Assembly (NCBI GenBank): GCA_022041995.1 | Contig: CP074390.1 | Coordinates: 1,860,001 to 1,924,000, forward strand | Origin: Cupriavidus necator | GTDB taxonomy: Bacteria; Pseudomonadota; Gammaproteobacteria; Burkholderiales; Burkholderiaceae | DNA length: 64,000 nucleotides | Direction of reading: 5' to 3' | Shown: positions 17,098 to 24,926 of the stretch, piece after piece | Layout: each line of letters begins with the position of its first letter | Numbering within the stretch: the first letter of the stretch is position 1 | Translations under genes and position numbers: made by a program | The notes under the pieces: model-generated | The model's database searches: none | The model's input: the letters and a program-made list of their open reading frames with translations, nothing else | Told to the model about the DNA's origin: nothing

Positions 17098-17523
17098 ATG
17101 ATGAGCAATACCAACTATTTCACGCGCATGCTGCGCGGGCAGGCTCCTGTGCCCGCAGTCGCCGGCCTGCTCGGCGGCAGCGTCCGCCGGGCCGACCTGG
17201 AGGCCGGCTCGCTCGAATCCGACTACGTTGCCACCGAGGCGTTCCTCAACCCGGCCGGCCAGGTGCAGGGCGGCATGCTGGGCGCCATGCTGGACGACGT
17301 GACGGCGATGCTGGTTACGGCAACGCTGGCCGATGGCGAGTACTGCTCCACGCTGAACCTGAATCTCTCGTTCCTGCGCCCGGCGCAAGCCGGCCCGCTG
17401 CAAGGACGCGCGCGCCTGGAACGGCGCGGCCGCAATGTCTGCAACGTGGTGGGGGAGTTGCGCCAGGACGGTGAGGTGGTGGCGACCGCTACGGCGACCT
17501 GCATGGTGGTCCGGCCGGCGTAG
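17098..17523 (+). CDS. PaaI-type hotdog-fold thioesterase
   Basis: Acyl-CoA thioesterase of about 141 aa. The hotdog signature NPAGQVQGGMLGAMLDDVTAMLV (about residues 48-70) includes the QGG loop and the acidic residue that serves as base in the family. A second block, NLNLSFLRPAQAGPLQGRARL, completes the fold. The start is 17098 (ATGATG, GGGGA about 6 bases upstream). It is the last gene of the operon and may release dead-end CoA esters and recover CoA. Confidence 0.85.
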   Translation: MMSNTNYFTRMLRGQAPVPAVAGLLGGSVRRADLEAGSLESDYVATEAFLNPAGQVQGGMLGAMLDDVTAMLVTATLADGEYCSTLNLNLSFLRPAQAGPLQGRARLERRGRNVCNVVGELRQDGEVVATATATCMVVRPA

Positions 17524-18096
17524 GCGAGCGCTTTCGCAAAGAGGCGGAACAGCAGAGGCGCTGCTTGCTACGCGCTACGCATTATGGCCGGCTGCCCGGC
17601 CATAATGCGGACGTCGCGTCGCGCAATGCGGCTTATGCGGATCGTTACGCTAGCCAGCCCCTGATGCTCGCTGCCATGACCTGCGCCGAGTCCGGAGCCC
17701 AGGGGATGACTGGGCGGCATACCGTGGTTGCCAGAAGCCCGCCGAACAAACCGCCTGTACCTGCGGGCCGCAATGCCGCTGCGGCCAGGAATGCGCTTGC
17801 CAGAAGCGCTGACATTCTGCGCCGATGCTGTGGACCAGCCCAGCTGATGCGGGCGGTCCGGCGGCACGGGCAGGATGTGTCGCACGTAGGCTCGCCCACC
17901 TTTGCTAGGCATGCGCAGGCGGTCCCTTTCCAGACTGAGCATTGTCCCCCACCGGCATCCCGGGCCGATGGTGTCACGCGCGGAAGCGCATTCGGCGGAG
18001 TTGGACGGGTTGCTGGCCTTGGTCCGGGAGCATGTGGCGTCGATGTGAGGTTGGGCGCTGTCGTGCTTGACAGGCGCCGCGGCTCCCCTTTCCCGA
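17524..18096. other. Intergenic region of about 570 bp without a recognisable gene
   Basis: Long ORFs exist on both strands here but none has a recognisable domain or codon pattern. One minus-strand frame has a short hydrophobic run around 17720-17800 that could be a decayed membrane-protein fragment, but I cannot identify it. The only clear structure is the hairpin at 17579-17608. Confidence 0.5.
17579..17608 (+). terminator. Strong perfect hairpin downstream of the thioesterase gene
   Basis: Two perfectly complementary 13-base arms (GCATTATGGCCGG and CCGGCCATAATGC) enclose a CTGC tetraloop. It lies 56 bp after the operon stop codon. There is no T-run after it, so it may be a processing or rho-associated 3' hairpin rather than a classical terminator. 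It could also be a protein-binding dyad. Confidence 0.5.
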
Positions 18097-18888
18097 CTAA
18101 CCATCACTACTCTCCAGCGCCTGGACCATCTCCTTTGCCGCCCGCTGCAGCTCCGGCACGAACCGTCGCGTTGCTTCTGGGGGACTGATCGCCTGCTCGA
18201 GATAGATGACGTTCAGGCTGGCCAGGACGCGGCCTTCCGCCTGGATGGCGACGGCCAGGGCGCCGATCTTGCGCTGGTCCGCCCAGTCGCCATGGTTGGA
18301 CCCGAATCCGTCCTTGCGCGTTTGCCGGATGAGGTTGCGGATATAGGCGTCATCCATCGCGAGCTTGAGCTGCTGTTCGCCGCCCGCGCCTGAACGCAGT
18401 ACTTCGAGAATGTCTTCGCGCTCGGCATCCGGGCACATCGAGAAGTACACGCGGCCGGCCGAGGTCAGCAGGATCGGCAGGCGCCGCCCAACCATGGCGC
18501 GGTGAAACGACAACGGGCTGAACCGGTGCGTAGTCTCGCGGATGATCATGGCGTCGCCGTCGGGCGTGGTCAGGTCAGACGGCCAGACAACGCGCTGCAG
18601 CAGTCGTCCCATGATCGGCGGCGCGACAGTGGCGATGCGTTCGTCGTCGGTGAAGCCTTCGCTGAGCGCGCGCACGTCGAGCGTCAGGCGAAAGCTGTCG
18701 TCCGACGTACTACGCCGCACGAATCCTTCTTCGACCAGCGTTTCCAGCAGGCGCCGCACGGTGGTCCGGTGCAGGCCGGTCGATTCGCTCAGCTGCTGGC
18801 TGGTGGCGCGGCCGTTTTCCATGGCGTTGAGCGCCCGCAGCACCAGTAGGCCGCGTGACAGGCCCCGCACGTTCGCGTACTTGGTCAT
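18097..18888 (-). CDS. mhpR: IclR-family activator of the 3-hydroxyphenylpropionate pathway
   Basis: Transcriptional regulator of 263 aa, expected to activate the divergent mhp operon with (hydroxyphenyl)propionate as effector. The N-terminal winged helix is VRGLSRGLLVLRALN...LSESTGLHRTTVRRLLETLVEEGFVRR (residues ~7-60). It is followed by the IclR effector domain with RETTHRFSPLSFHRAMVGRRLP. These blocks are nearly the same as those I remember for E. coli MhpR (VRGLTRGL, LSGLHRTTVRRLLETLQEEGYVRRSPSDDSFRLT). It is transcribed away from mhpA with a dyad operator 22 bp upstream of its start. I am confident of the assignment on both sequence and context. Confidence 0.95.
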   Translation of the reverse strand: MTKYANVRGLSRGLLVLRALNAMENGRATSQQLSESTGLHRTTVRRLLETLVEEGFVRRSTSDDSFRLTLDVRALSEGFTDDERIATVAPPIMGRLLQRVVWPSDLTTPDGDAMIIRETTHRFSPLSFHRAMVGRRLPILLTSAGRVYFSMCPDAEREDILEVLRSGAGGEQQLKLAMDDAYIRNLIRQTRKDGFGSNHGDWADQRKIGALAVAIQAEGRVLASLNVIYLEQAISPPEATRRFVPELQRAAKEMVQALESSDG

Positions 18889-18910
18889 GGAAAATCCTTA
18901 AAAATCAATC

Positions 18911-18929
18911 ATGTGCAATCCTTGCACAT
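18911..18929 (+). promoter_or_regulatory. Probable MhpR operator
   Basis: ATGTGCAA-TCC-TTGCACAT is a perfect dyad with 8-bp arms and a 3-bp centre. It lies between mhpR and mhpA, centred about 58 bp upstream of the transcription start predicted from the promoter at 18943-18971. From memory, E. coli MhpR also acts from a palindrome near -58. It would also overlap the mhpR promoter and allow autocontrol. Confidence 0.7.
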
Positions 18930-18942
18930 TTTATAGAAATGT

Positions 18943-18971
18943 TTGAGCGCGCGCTGGCGGATGCCTAGACT
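18943..18971 (+). promoter_or_regulatory. Predicted promoter of the mhpABDFETC operon
   Basis: TTGAGC (18943-18948) and TAGACT (18966-18971) are separated by 17 bp. Each matches four of six sigma-70 consensus bases, consistent with an activator-dependent promoter. The start would fall near 18978, about 180 bp before mhpA. Confidence 0.5.
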
Positions 18972-19007
18972 CTTCTGAAAATCGCAAATCCACGGAGACG
19001 CCCCCCA

Positions 19008-19052
19008 ATGTCCTGCCTGATCCGTCGCCGGCGCCGCATTTCCGGCGCCTGA
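19008..19052 (+). CDS. Possible 14-codon leader peptide upstream of mhpA
   Basis: ATG at 19008 opens a short frame encoding MSCLIRRRRRISGA and ends with TGA at 19050-19052. A GGAG lies about 10 bases upstream. The five consecutive arginine codons overlap one arm of a GC-rich hairpin (GGCGCCG/CGGCGCC), and a second stem (GCCGGC repeats) follows. This resembles a translated leader, but it may be a chance ORF in GC-rich DNA. No homologue is known to me. Confidence 0.3.
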   Translation: MSCLIRRRRRISGA

Positions 19053-19157
19053 CCCGTAGCCGGCACCGCCGGCCGCACAATTCCCATTCATCGCAGCACA
19101 GCCGGTACGCGCCAGAGCGGCGCGGGGGTGCGCTCGTGCCTTGCCAGTAGGAGACCT

Positions 19158-21014
19158 ATGAACACCACGGCCACGCAGACGGTGCACGCCGACCGTCTTC
19201 CCGATGTCGAAACCGACGTCGCCATCATCGGCGCCGGCCCGGTCGGGCTGATGATCGCCAATATTCTCGGCCTGCAGGGCGTGCGCGTCACGGTCGTCGA
19301 GAAGCTGGACCAGCTCATCGATTATCCGCGCGCCATCGGCCTCGACGATGAAGCGCTGCGCGTATTCCAGGCGGTCGGGCTTGCCGACACGCTGCTGCCG
19401 CACACCACCCCTGACCACTGGATGCGCTTCGTCACGAAGGACGGCCATTGCTTCGCGTCCATCGAGCCACGCACCGACGAGTTCGGCTGGCCGCGCCGCA
19501 ATGCGTTCATCCAGCCGCTGGCCGACCGGGTGTTGTATGAGGGGCTGCAGCGCTTCGATCACGTGCAGGTGCTGTTCGGCCATGGCGTCGATTCCTTCAC
19601 GCAGGACAGCGCCGGGGTGAGCGTCGAGGTGACCACGAGCGGCAGCCAGCGCCGCACCATCCGCGCCGCCTACATGGTCGGCGCCGACGGCGGCAACAGC
19701 CTGGCGCGCCGCGCACTGGAGGTGCCCTTCGAGGGCCGCACCAAGCCGAACCAGTGGATCGTCGTCGATGTGCGCAATGACCCGGTCGGTTCGCCGCACA
19801 TCTACATGCATTGCGACCACGAGCGCCCCTATGTCTCGGCCGCGCTGCCGCATGGCATCCGCCGCTTCGAATTCATGGTGATGCCCGGCGAGACCGAGGA
19901 AGAGCTGTCGAAACCGGAGAACATGGCCGCGCTGATCCGCAAGGTGGTGGCCGATCCGGACAAGGTCGACTACATCCGTCAGCGCGTCTACACGCACAAC
20001 GCCCGGCTCGCCTCGACATTCCGCGTCGATCGCGTGCTACTGGCCGGCGACGCCGCGCACATCATGCCGGTGTGGCAGGGGCAGGGCTATAACAGCGGCA
20101 TCCGCGATGCCAACAACCTCGGCTGGAAGCTCGCGATGGTGACGAAGGGGCTGGCCGATGGTCGCCTGCTCGACACCTATACCGCAGAGCGTCGCGCCCA
20201 TGCGCGTTCGATGATCCACCTGTCCGAGGTGGCGGGCGACATCTTCGCGCCGACCACGCGCTTTGGCGCGCGCTTCCGCGATGCCTTCGTGCGCAGCTTC
20301 AACGTGCTGCCATCGGTCAAGCGCTACTTCGTCGAGATGCGCTTCAAGCCGATGCCGCGCTACGAGGAAGGCGTGGTGCTGCTGCCGCCGCCGCAGCCGC
20401 GCAGTGGCTGGCTGGCGCGCGTGCTGGAGCGCTCCGGCAATTCGGCACCGGGCCGCCTGCTGGGGCTGATGAGCGAGAAGCGCGATTCCTTGCTCGGGCG
20501 CCTGGTCTATGGGAACGACCCGCTGGCTGGTTCGCCGGTGGGCCGCATGTTCATCCAGCCGCGCGTGCGCACCAGCGATGATCGCCTCACGCTGCTCGAC
20601 GACGCCATCGGCAACGGCTTTGCCGTGATCGGCTGGGGCACCGACCCGACCTTTGGCCTGACGCCGCAGGCGCGTGCCCTGGCGGAGAAGGCCGGCATGC
20701 GCTTCGTGCTGGCCAAGCCTGACGTGCAGCTGCGCCATGCCGACGACGTGCCCGAGGGCGTGCTCGCGATCGGCGACGCCAGTGGCCGCTTGAAGGAGTG
20801 GTTCAGCCGCCTGCCGCAATCGGTGGTGCTGCTGCGCCCCGACCGCTTTGTCGCGGGCGTGTGTTCGCCGCAGCAGGTGTCAGACGCCATCACGGAACTG
20901 GCCGGCAGGCTCGGCATGACGCAGGTGCCGCCGTACGCCGGCGCCTCCAGCCCTTCCATGTCGTCGCGCCCGGCGCGTGACCCCATCACCGTTACCCAAG
21001 CAGCAGGAGCATGA
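19158..21014 (+). CDS. mhpA: 3-(3-hydroxyphenyl)propionate hydroxylase
   Basis: FAD-dependent monooxygenase that hydroxylates 3-(3-hydroxyphenyl)propionate at C2 to the 2,3-diol using NADH; 618 aa. The N-terminal dinucleotide fold DVAIIGAGPVGLMIANILGL (about 17-36), the DG motif MVGADGGNSLARRAL, and the second FAD motif GDAAHIMPVWQGQGYNSGIRDANNLGWKL (about 297-325) are all present. Start at 19158 (MNTTATQT) is preceded by AGGAGA. It is longer than E. coli MhpA (about 554 aa, from memory) by a C-terminal extension. First structural gene of the operon; the mhpB start overlaps or abuts its stop. Confidence 0.95.
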   Translation: MNTTATQTVHADRLPDVETDVAIIGAGPVGLMIANILGLQGVRVTVVEKLDQLIDYPRAIGLDDEALRVFQAVGLADTLLPHTTPDHWMRFVTKDGHCFASIEPRTDEFGWPRRNAFIQPLADRVLYEGLQRFDHVQVLFGHGVDSFTQDSAGVSVEVTTSGSQRRTIRAAYMVGADGGNSLARRALEVPFEGRTKPNQWIVVDVRNDPVGSPHIYMHCDHERPYVSAALPHGIRRFEFMVMPGETEEELSKPENMAALIRKVVADPDKVDYIRQRVYTHNARLASTFRVDRVLLAGDAAHIMPVWQGQGYNSGIRDANNLGWKLAMVTKGLADGRLLDTYTAERRAHARSMIHLSEVAGDIFAPTTRFGARFRDAFVRSFNVLPSVKRYFVEMRFKPMPRYEEGVVLLPPPQPRSGWLARVLERSGNSAPGRLLGLMSEKRDSLLGRLVYGNDPLAGSPVGRMFIQPRVRTSDDRLTLLDDAIGNGFAVIGWGTDPTFGLTPQARALAEKAGMRFVLAKPDVQLRHADDVPEGVLAIGDASGRLKEWFSRLPQSVVLLRPDRFVAGVCSPQQVSDAITELAGRLGMTQVPPYAGASSPSMSSRPARDPITVTQAAGA

Positions 21015-21016
21015 GG

Positions 21017-21976
21017 ATGCCGATTCACCTGGAATGTCTGTCGCACACGCCGTTGCACGGTTATGTCGACCCCGCGCCTGAAGTCGTCGCCGAGGTCGAG
21101 CGCGTGCAGGCCGCGGCGCGCGAGCGCGTGCGCGCGTTCGATCCCGAACTGGTCGTCGTGTTTGCGCCGGACCACTTCAACGGCTTCTTCTATGACGTCA
21201 TGCCGCCGTTCTGCATCGGCGCGGCCGCTACCGCGATCGGCGATTTCAGGAGCCTGGCCGGCAAGCTGCCGGTGCCTGCGGGCCTGGCGCAGTCGCTGGC
21301 CGAAAGCGTGATGGCCGCCGAGATCGATGTCTCGCTGTCGTATCGGATGCAGGTCGACCATGGCTGCGCCGATGCGCTCGCGGTGCTGACCGGCGGGCTG
21401 GACCGCTACCCGGTCATCCCCGTCTTCATCAATTCCGTGGCGCCACCGATGGCGACGCTGCGCCGCGCGCGGCTGCTCGGCGACGCGGTCGGCCGCTTCC
21501 TGTCGCGCACCGGCAAGCGCGTGCTGGTGGTTGGCTCGGGCGGCATCTCGCACGAGCCGCCGGTGCCGGAACTGTCCGGCGCGAGCGAGGAGGTCGCGGA
21601 GCGCCTGATCGCCGGACGCAACCCATCGGCCGAATCGCGCGCCGCGCGCCAGGCACGCACCGTTGCTGCCGCGCAGGCTTTCGTCGCCGGCGACAGCCAC
21701 CTGCATCCACTCAATCCGGAGTGGGACCGCGCCTTCCTGTCGCTGCTCGCTTCCGGCGAACTGACCGCCGTCGACGGCATGACCAACGACGCCATCACGC
21801 GCCACGGCGGCAAGTCGGCGCACGAGATTCGCACCTGGGTGGCAGCGTTCGGCGCGCTGGCCGCGTTTGGGCCGTACCGCGCGTCACTCGATTTCTACCG
21901 CGCCATTCCCGAGTGGATCGCGGGCTTCGCCACCATGCACGCCGAGCCGCGCGCCGAGCTCGCCGCAGCTGCCTGA
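21017..21976 (+). CDS. mhpB: 2,3-dihydroxyphenylpropionate 1,2-dioxygenase
   Basis: Class III extradiol dioxygenase, 319 aa, opening the catechol ring of 2,3-dihydroxyphenylpropionate to 2-hydroxy-6-oxonona-2,4-dienedioate. The Fe(II) and acid-base residues lie in LECLSHTPLHGYVDP, FAPDHFNGFFYDVMPPFC and VVGSGGISHEPP. The protein matches the MhpB family over its whole length. Two ATGs are available, 21011 (overlapping the mhpA stop) and 21017; 21017 gives the family N-terminus MPIHLECLSHT. Confidence 0.95.
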   Translation: MPIHLECLSHTPLHGYVDPAPEVVAEVERVQAAARERVRAFDPELVVVFAPDHFNGFFYDVMPPFCIGAAATAIGDFRSLAGKLPVPAGLAQSLAESVMAAEIDVSLSYRMQVDHGCADALAVLTGGLDRYPVIPVFINSVAPPMATLRRARLLGDAVGRFLSRTGKRVLVVGSGGISHEPPVPELSGASEEVAERLIAGRNPSAESRAARQARTVAAAQAFVAGDSHLHPLNPEWDRAFLSLLASGELTAVDGMTNDAITRHGGKSAHEIRTWVAAFGALAAFGPYRASLDFYRAIPEWIAGFATMHAEPRAELAAAA

Positions 21977-21995
21977 CCCGATCAAGGAGAACCCG

Positions 21996-22784
21996 ATGAC
22001 AGACCGGAACTTCGTCAACGACATCGCCGCGCGCCTGCGCGACGCCGAGGCCTCGCGCCAGACCATTGCTCCGGTGCGCGGCGAGATCGCGCTGGACGAC
22101 ATTACCACGGCCTATGCCGTGCAGCAGGCCAACGTCGACGCACGCGTAGCTAGCGGTGAGCGCATCGTCGGCCGCAAGGTCGGCCTGACTTCGCTGGCCG
22201 TGCAGAAGCAGCTCGGCGTCGACCAGCCGGACTTCGGCGCGCTGTTCGCGAGCATGGCCTATGGCGACAGCCAGCCGATGCCGCTGTCGCGCCTGATTCA
22301 GCCCAAGGTCGAGGCCGAGATCGCGCTGGTGCTCGAGCACGACCTGACGCACGAGCGCCACACGTTTGCCGACATCCTGCGCGCCAGTGCCTATGCGCTG
22401 GCGGCGATCGAAGTTGTCGACAGCCGCATCCAGAACTGGGACATCCGCTTCGTCGACACCGTGGCCGACAACGCGTCGAGCGCCGTGTTCGTGCTCGGCA
22501 GCCGCCCGGTGCCGCTGTCTGCGGTCGACCTCACCGCGTGCGCGATGACGCTCTCGCGCGACGGCGAGGTGCTGTCGCGCGGCAACGGCGCGGCCTGCCT
22601 TGGCAACCCACTCAACGCAGCGGTCTGGCTCGCGGACCGCATGGTGCAGCTCGGCACGCCGCTGCGCGCCGGCGACGTGGTGCTGACCGGCGCGCTTGGC
22701 CCGATGGTCGCGGTCACCGAGCCGGGCACCTACACCACCGAGATTGAAGGACTCGGCAGCGTCCGCGCGACGTTTGCCGCATAA
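21996..22784 (+). CDS. mhpD: 2-keto-4-pentenoate hydratase
   Basis: Hydrates 2-hydroxypenta-2,4-dienoate to 4-hydroxy-2-oxovalerate; 262 aa, standard for the family. Motifs are GRKVGLTSLAVQKQLGVDQPDFG (about 57-79), the metal-binding QPKVEAEIALVLEHDL block and NGAACLGNPLNAAVWLADRM. Start at 21996 (MTDRNFVND) follows AAGGAGAACCCG; the longer frame lies within mhpB. Expected to need Mg2+ or Mn2+. Confidence 0.95.
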   Translation: MTDRNFVNDIAARLRDAEASRQTIAPVRGEIALDDITTAYAVQQANVDARVASGERIVGRKVGLTSLAVQKQLGVDQPDFGALFASMAYGDSQPMPLSRLIQPKVEAEIALVLEHDLTHERHTFADILRASAYALAAIEVVDSRIQNWDIRFVDTVADNASSAVFVLGSRPVPLSAVDLTACAMTLSRDGEVLSRGNGAACLGNPLNAAVWLADRMVQLGTPLRAGDVVLTGALGPMVAVTEPGTYTTEIEGLGSVRATFAA

Positions 22785-22796
22785 CCAGGAACACAC

Positions 22797-23765
22797 ATGG
22801 CTTCCGAAAAACTCAAGGCAGCAATCATCGGCTCCGGCAATATCGGCACGGACCTGATGATCAAGATCCTGCGCAACAGCCGGCATCTGGAGATGGCGGC
22901 GATGGTCGGCATCGATCCGGCCTCCGACGGGCTTGCACGTGCGGCCCGGCTTGGTGTCGCGACTACGCATGAGGGCGCCGAAGGGCTCACGCGCCTGCCG
23001 GTGTTCGACGACATCGACTTCGTCTTCGACGCCACGTCCGCCGGCGCGCACATCAAGAACGACGCGCTGCTGCGCAAGCTCAAGCCGGGCCTGCGCATGA
23101 TCGACCTGACGCCCGCAGCGATCGGCCCGTACTGCGTACCGGTGGTCAACCTCGACGCGCACCTCGGCGCACCGAACGTCAACATGGTCACCTGCGGCGG
23201 CCAGGCCACGATCCCCATCGTCGCGGCCGTGTCGCGCGTGGCGAAGGTCCACTACGCTGAAATCGTCGCGTCGATCAGCAGCAAGTCGGCCGGTCCGGGC
23301 ACCCGCGCCAATATCGACGAGTTCACCGAGACCACGTCGAAGGCGATCGAGGTTGTCGGCGGCGCCGCGAAGGGCAAGGCCATCATCGTGCTCAACCCGG
23401 CCGAGCCGCCGGTAATGATGCGCGACACCGTCTACACGCTGTCCGAGCTGGCCGACCGCGACAAGGTCGAGGCCTCGATCGAGGAGATCGTCCGTGCGGT
23501 GCACGCCTACGTGCCCGGCTACCGCCTCAAGCAGACCGTGCAGTTCGACGAGATCCCGGCCAGCGCGCCGCTCAATGTGCCGGGCCTGGGCCGCTTCAGC
23601 GGACTGAAGACTTCGGTGTTCATCGAAGTGGAGGGCGCCGCCCACTACCTGCCTGCCTACGCGGGCAACCTCGACATCATGACTTCCGCCGCGCTGGCCA
23701 CGGCCGAGCGCATGGCGCAAGCGATGCTGAGTGCCAACGCCACCACTGAAGGAGCCTGCGCATGA
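22797..23765 (+). CDS. mhpF: Acetaldehyde dehydrogenase (acylating)
   Basis: Converts acetaldehyde, CoA and NAD+ to acetyl-CoA; 322 aa. The NAD-binding fold AAIIGSGNIGTDLMIKIL (about 8-25) and the catalytic cysteine in NMVTCGGQATIPIVAAVSRV (about residue 131) are present. Its stop overlaps the mhpE start (ATGA). MhpE and MhpF form a channelling complex in characterised systems, and this gene order supports that. Confidence 0.96.
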   Translation: MASEKLKAAIIGSGNIGTDLMIKILRNSRHLEMAAMVGIDPASDGLARAARLGVATTHEGAEGLTRLPVFDDIDFVFDATSAGAHIKNDALLRKLKPGLRMIDLTPAAIGPYCVPVVNLDAHLGAPNVNMVTCGGQATIPIVAAVSRVAKVHYAEIVASISSKSAGPGTRANIDEFTETTSKAIEVVGGAAKGKAIIVLNPAEPPVMMRDTVYTLSELADRDKVEASIEEIVRAVHAYVPGYRLKQTVQFDEIPASAPLNVPGLGRFSGLKTSVFIEVEGAAHYLPAYAGNLDIMTSAALATAERMAQAMLSANATTEGACA

Positions 23766-24796
23766 GCAACACGGCCAAGAAACTCTATATCTCCGACGTG
23801 ACGCTGCGCGATGGCAGCCACGCGGTTCGCCATCAATACTCGATCAAAAACGTGCAGGACATCGCACGAGCGCTTGACCGCGCGAAGGTCGACAGTATCG
23901 AGGTCGCGCATGGCGACGGCCTGCAAGGCTCCAGCTTCAACTACGGCTTTGGTGCGCACAGCGATCTCGAATGGATCGCCGCCGTCGCCGACGTGGTGGA
24001 GCACGCGAAGATCGCCACGCTGCTGCTACCGGGCATCGGCACCACGCATGACCTGAAGGCCGCCTACGACGCCGGTGCACGTGTCGTGCGCGTGGCCACG
24101 CACTGCACCGAGGCGGACATCTCGAAGCAGCACATCGAGTACGCACGCGAGCTCGGCATGGACACGGTCGGCTTCCTGATGATGAGCCACATGACCACGC
24201 CGGAGAACCTGGCCGTCGAGGCGAAGAAGATGGAAAGCTACGGCGCGACCTGCATCTATGTGGTGGACTCCGGCGGCGCGCTGACGATGAACGACGTGCG
24301 GGACCGCTTCCGCGCGCTCAAGGCTGTGCTGAACGCCGACACGCAGACCGGCATGCATGCGCACCACAACCTGTCGCTCGGCGTGGCCAACTCGATCGCC
24401 GCGGTCGAGGAAGGCTGCGACCGCATCGACGCCTCGCTGGCCGGCATGGGCGCGGGCGCGGGCAATGCGCCACTGGAGGTGTTTATCGCCGCCGCGGAAC
24501 GCATGGGCTGGAACCATGGCACCGACCTTTACACGCTGATGGATGCGGCTGACGACATCGTGCGTCCGCTGCAGGACCGTCCGGTGCGCGTGGACCGCGA
24601 AACGCTCGCGCTCGGCTATGCCGGCGTCTATTCGAGCTTCCTGCGGCATTCGGAAGTGGCCGCGAACAAGTACGGGGTGAAGACTGTGGACATTCTGGTC
24701 GAACTCGGCAAGCGCCGGATGGTGGGCGGGCAGGAGGACATGATTGTCGATGTCGCGCTGGACCTGAAGAAGCGCGCGGCTGAAGCCCAGCAGTAA
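23762..24796 (+). CDS. mhpE: 4-hydroxy-2-oxovalerate aldolase
   Basis: Cleaves 4-hydroxy-2-oxovalerate into pyruvate and acetaldehyde; 344 aa. The HMGL-like TIM-barrel motif DVTLRDGSHAVRHQ (residues ~11-24), the metal-site segment GMHAHHNLSLGVANS (about 198-212) and GMGAGAGNAPLE are typical. Partner of MhpF, with overlapping genes. Confidence 0.96.
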   Translation: MSNTAKKLYISDVTLRDGSHAVRHQYSIKNVQDIARALDRAKVDSIEVAHGDGLQGSSFNYGFGAHSDLEWIAAVADVVEHAKIATLLLPGIGTTHDLKAAYDAGARVVRVATHCTEADISKQHIEYARELGMDTVGFLMMSHMTTPENLAVEAKKMESYGATCIYVVDSGGALTMNDVRDRFRALKAVLNADTQTGMHAHHNLSLGVANSIAAVEEGCDRIDASLAGMGAGAGNAPLEVFIAAAERMGWNHGTDLYTLMDAADDIVRPLQDRPVRVDRETLALGYAGVYSSFLRHSEVAANKYGVKTVDILVELGKRRMVGGQEDMIVDVALDLKKRAAEAQQ

Positions 24797-24822
24797 GAAA
24801 GGCTATGGGGATCACCGCGGAG

Positions 24823-24854
24823 TCTCTCCCCTCTCGCGCAAGCGGGAGGGGAGA
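24823..24854. repeat. REP-like palindrome in the mhpE-mhpT gap
   Basis: A hairpin with CTCTCGCGCAAGCGGGAGGGG-type arms lies 26 bp after the mhpE stop. It is a diverged copy of the CCCTCTCCCGC/GCGGGAGAGGG element found at 28.7 kb (two copies) and 42.6 kb. It may moderate expression of the downstream transporter gene. Confidence 0.6.
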
Positions 24855-24926
24855 AACCCGGCTGGCACCTATACCCGCAACAGAACCGCCACCAAGAGCG
24901 GCTCGCAGAACGAACGGAGACAACCA

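Noticed and set aside
17565..18188. 207-aa plus-strand and 179-aa minus-strand ORFs in the gap before mhpR
   Set aside because: Neither shows a domain, and both overlap each other and the strong hairpin. The minus frame with a short hydrophobic stretch might be a decayed gene, but I cannot support it.
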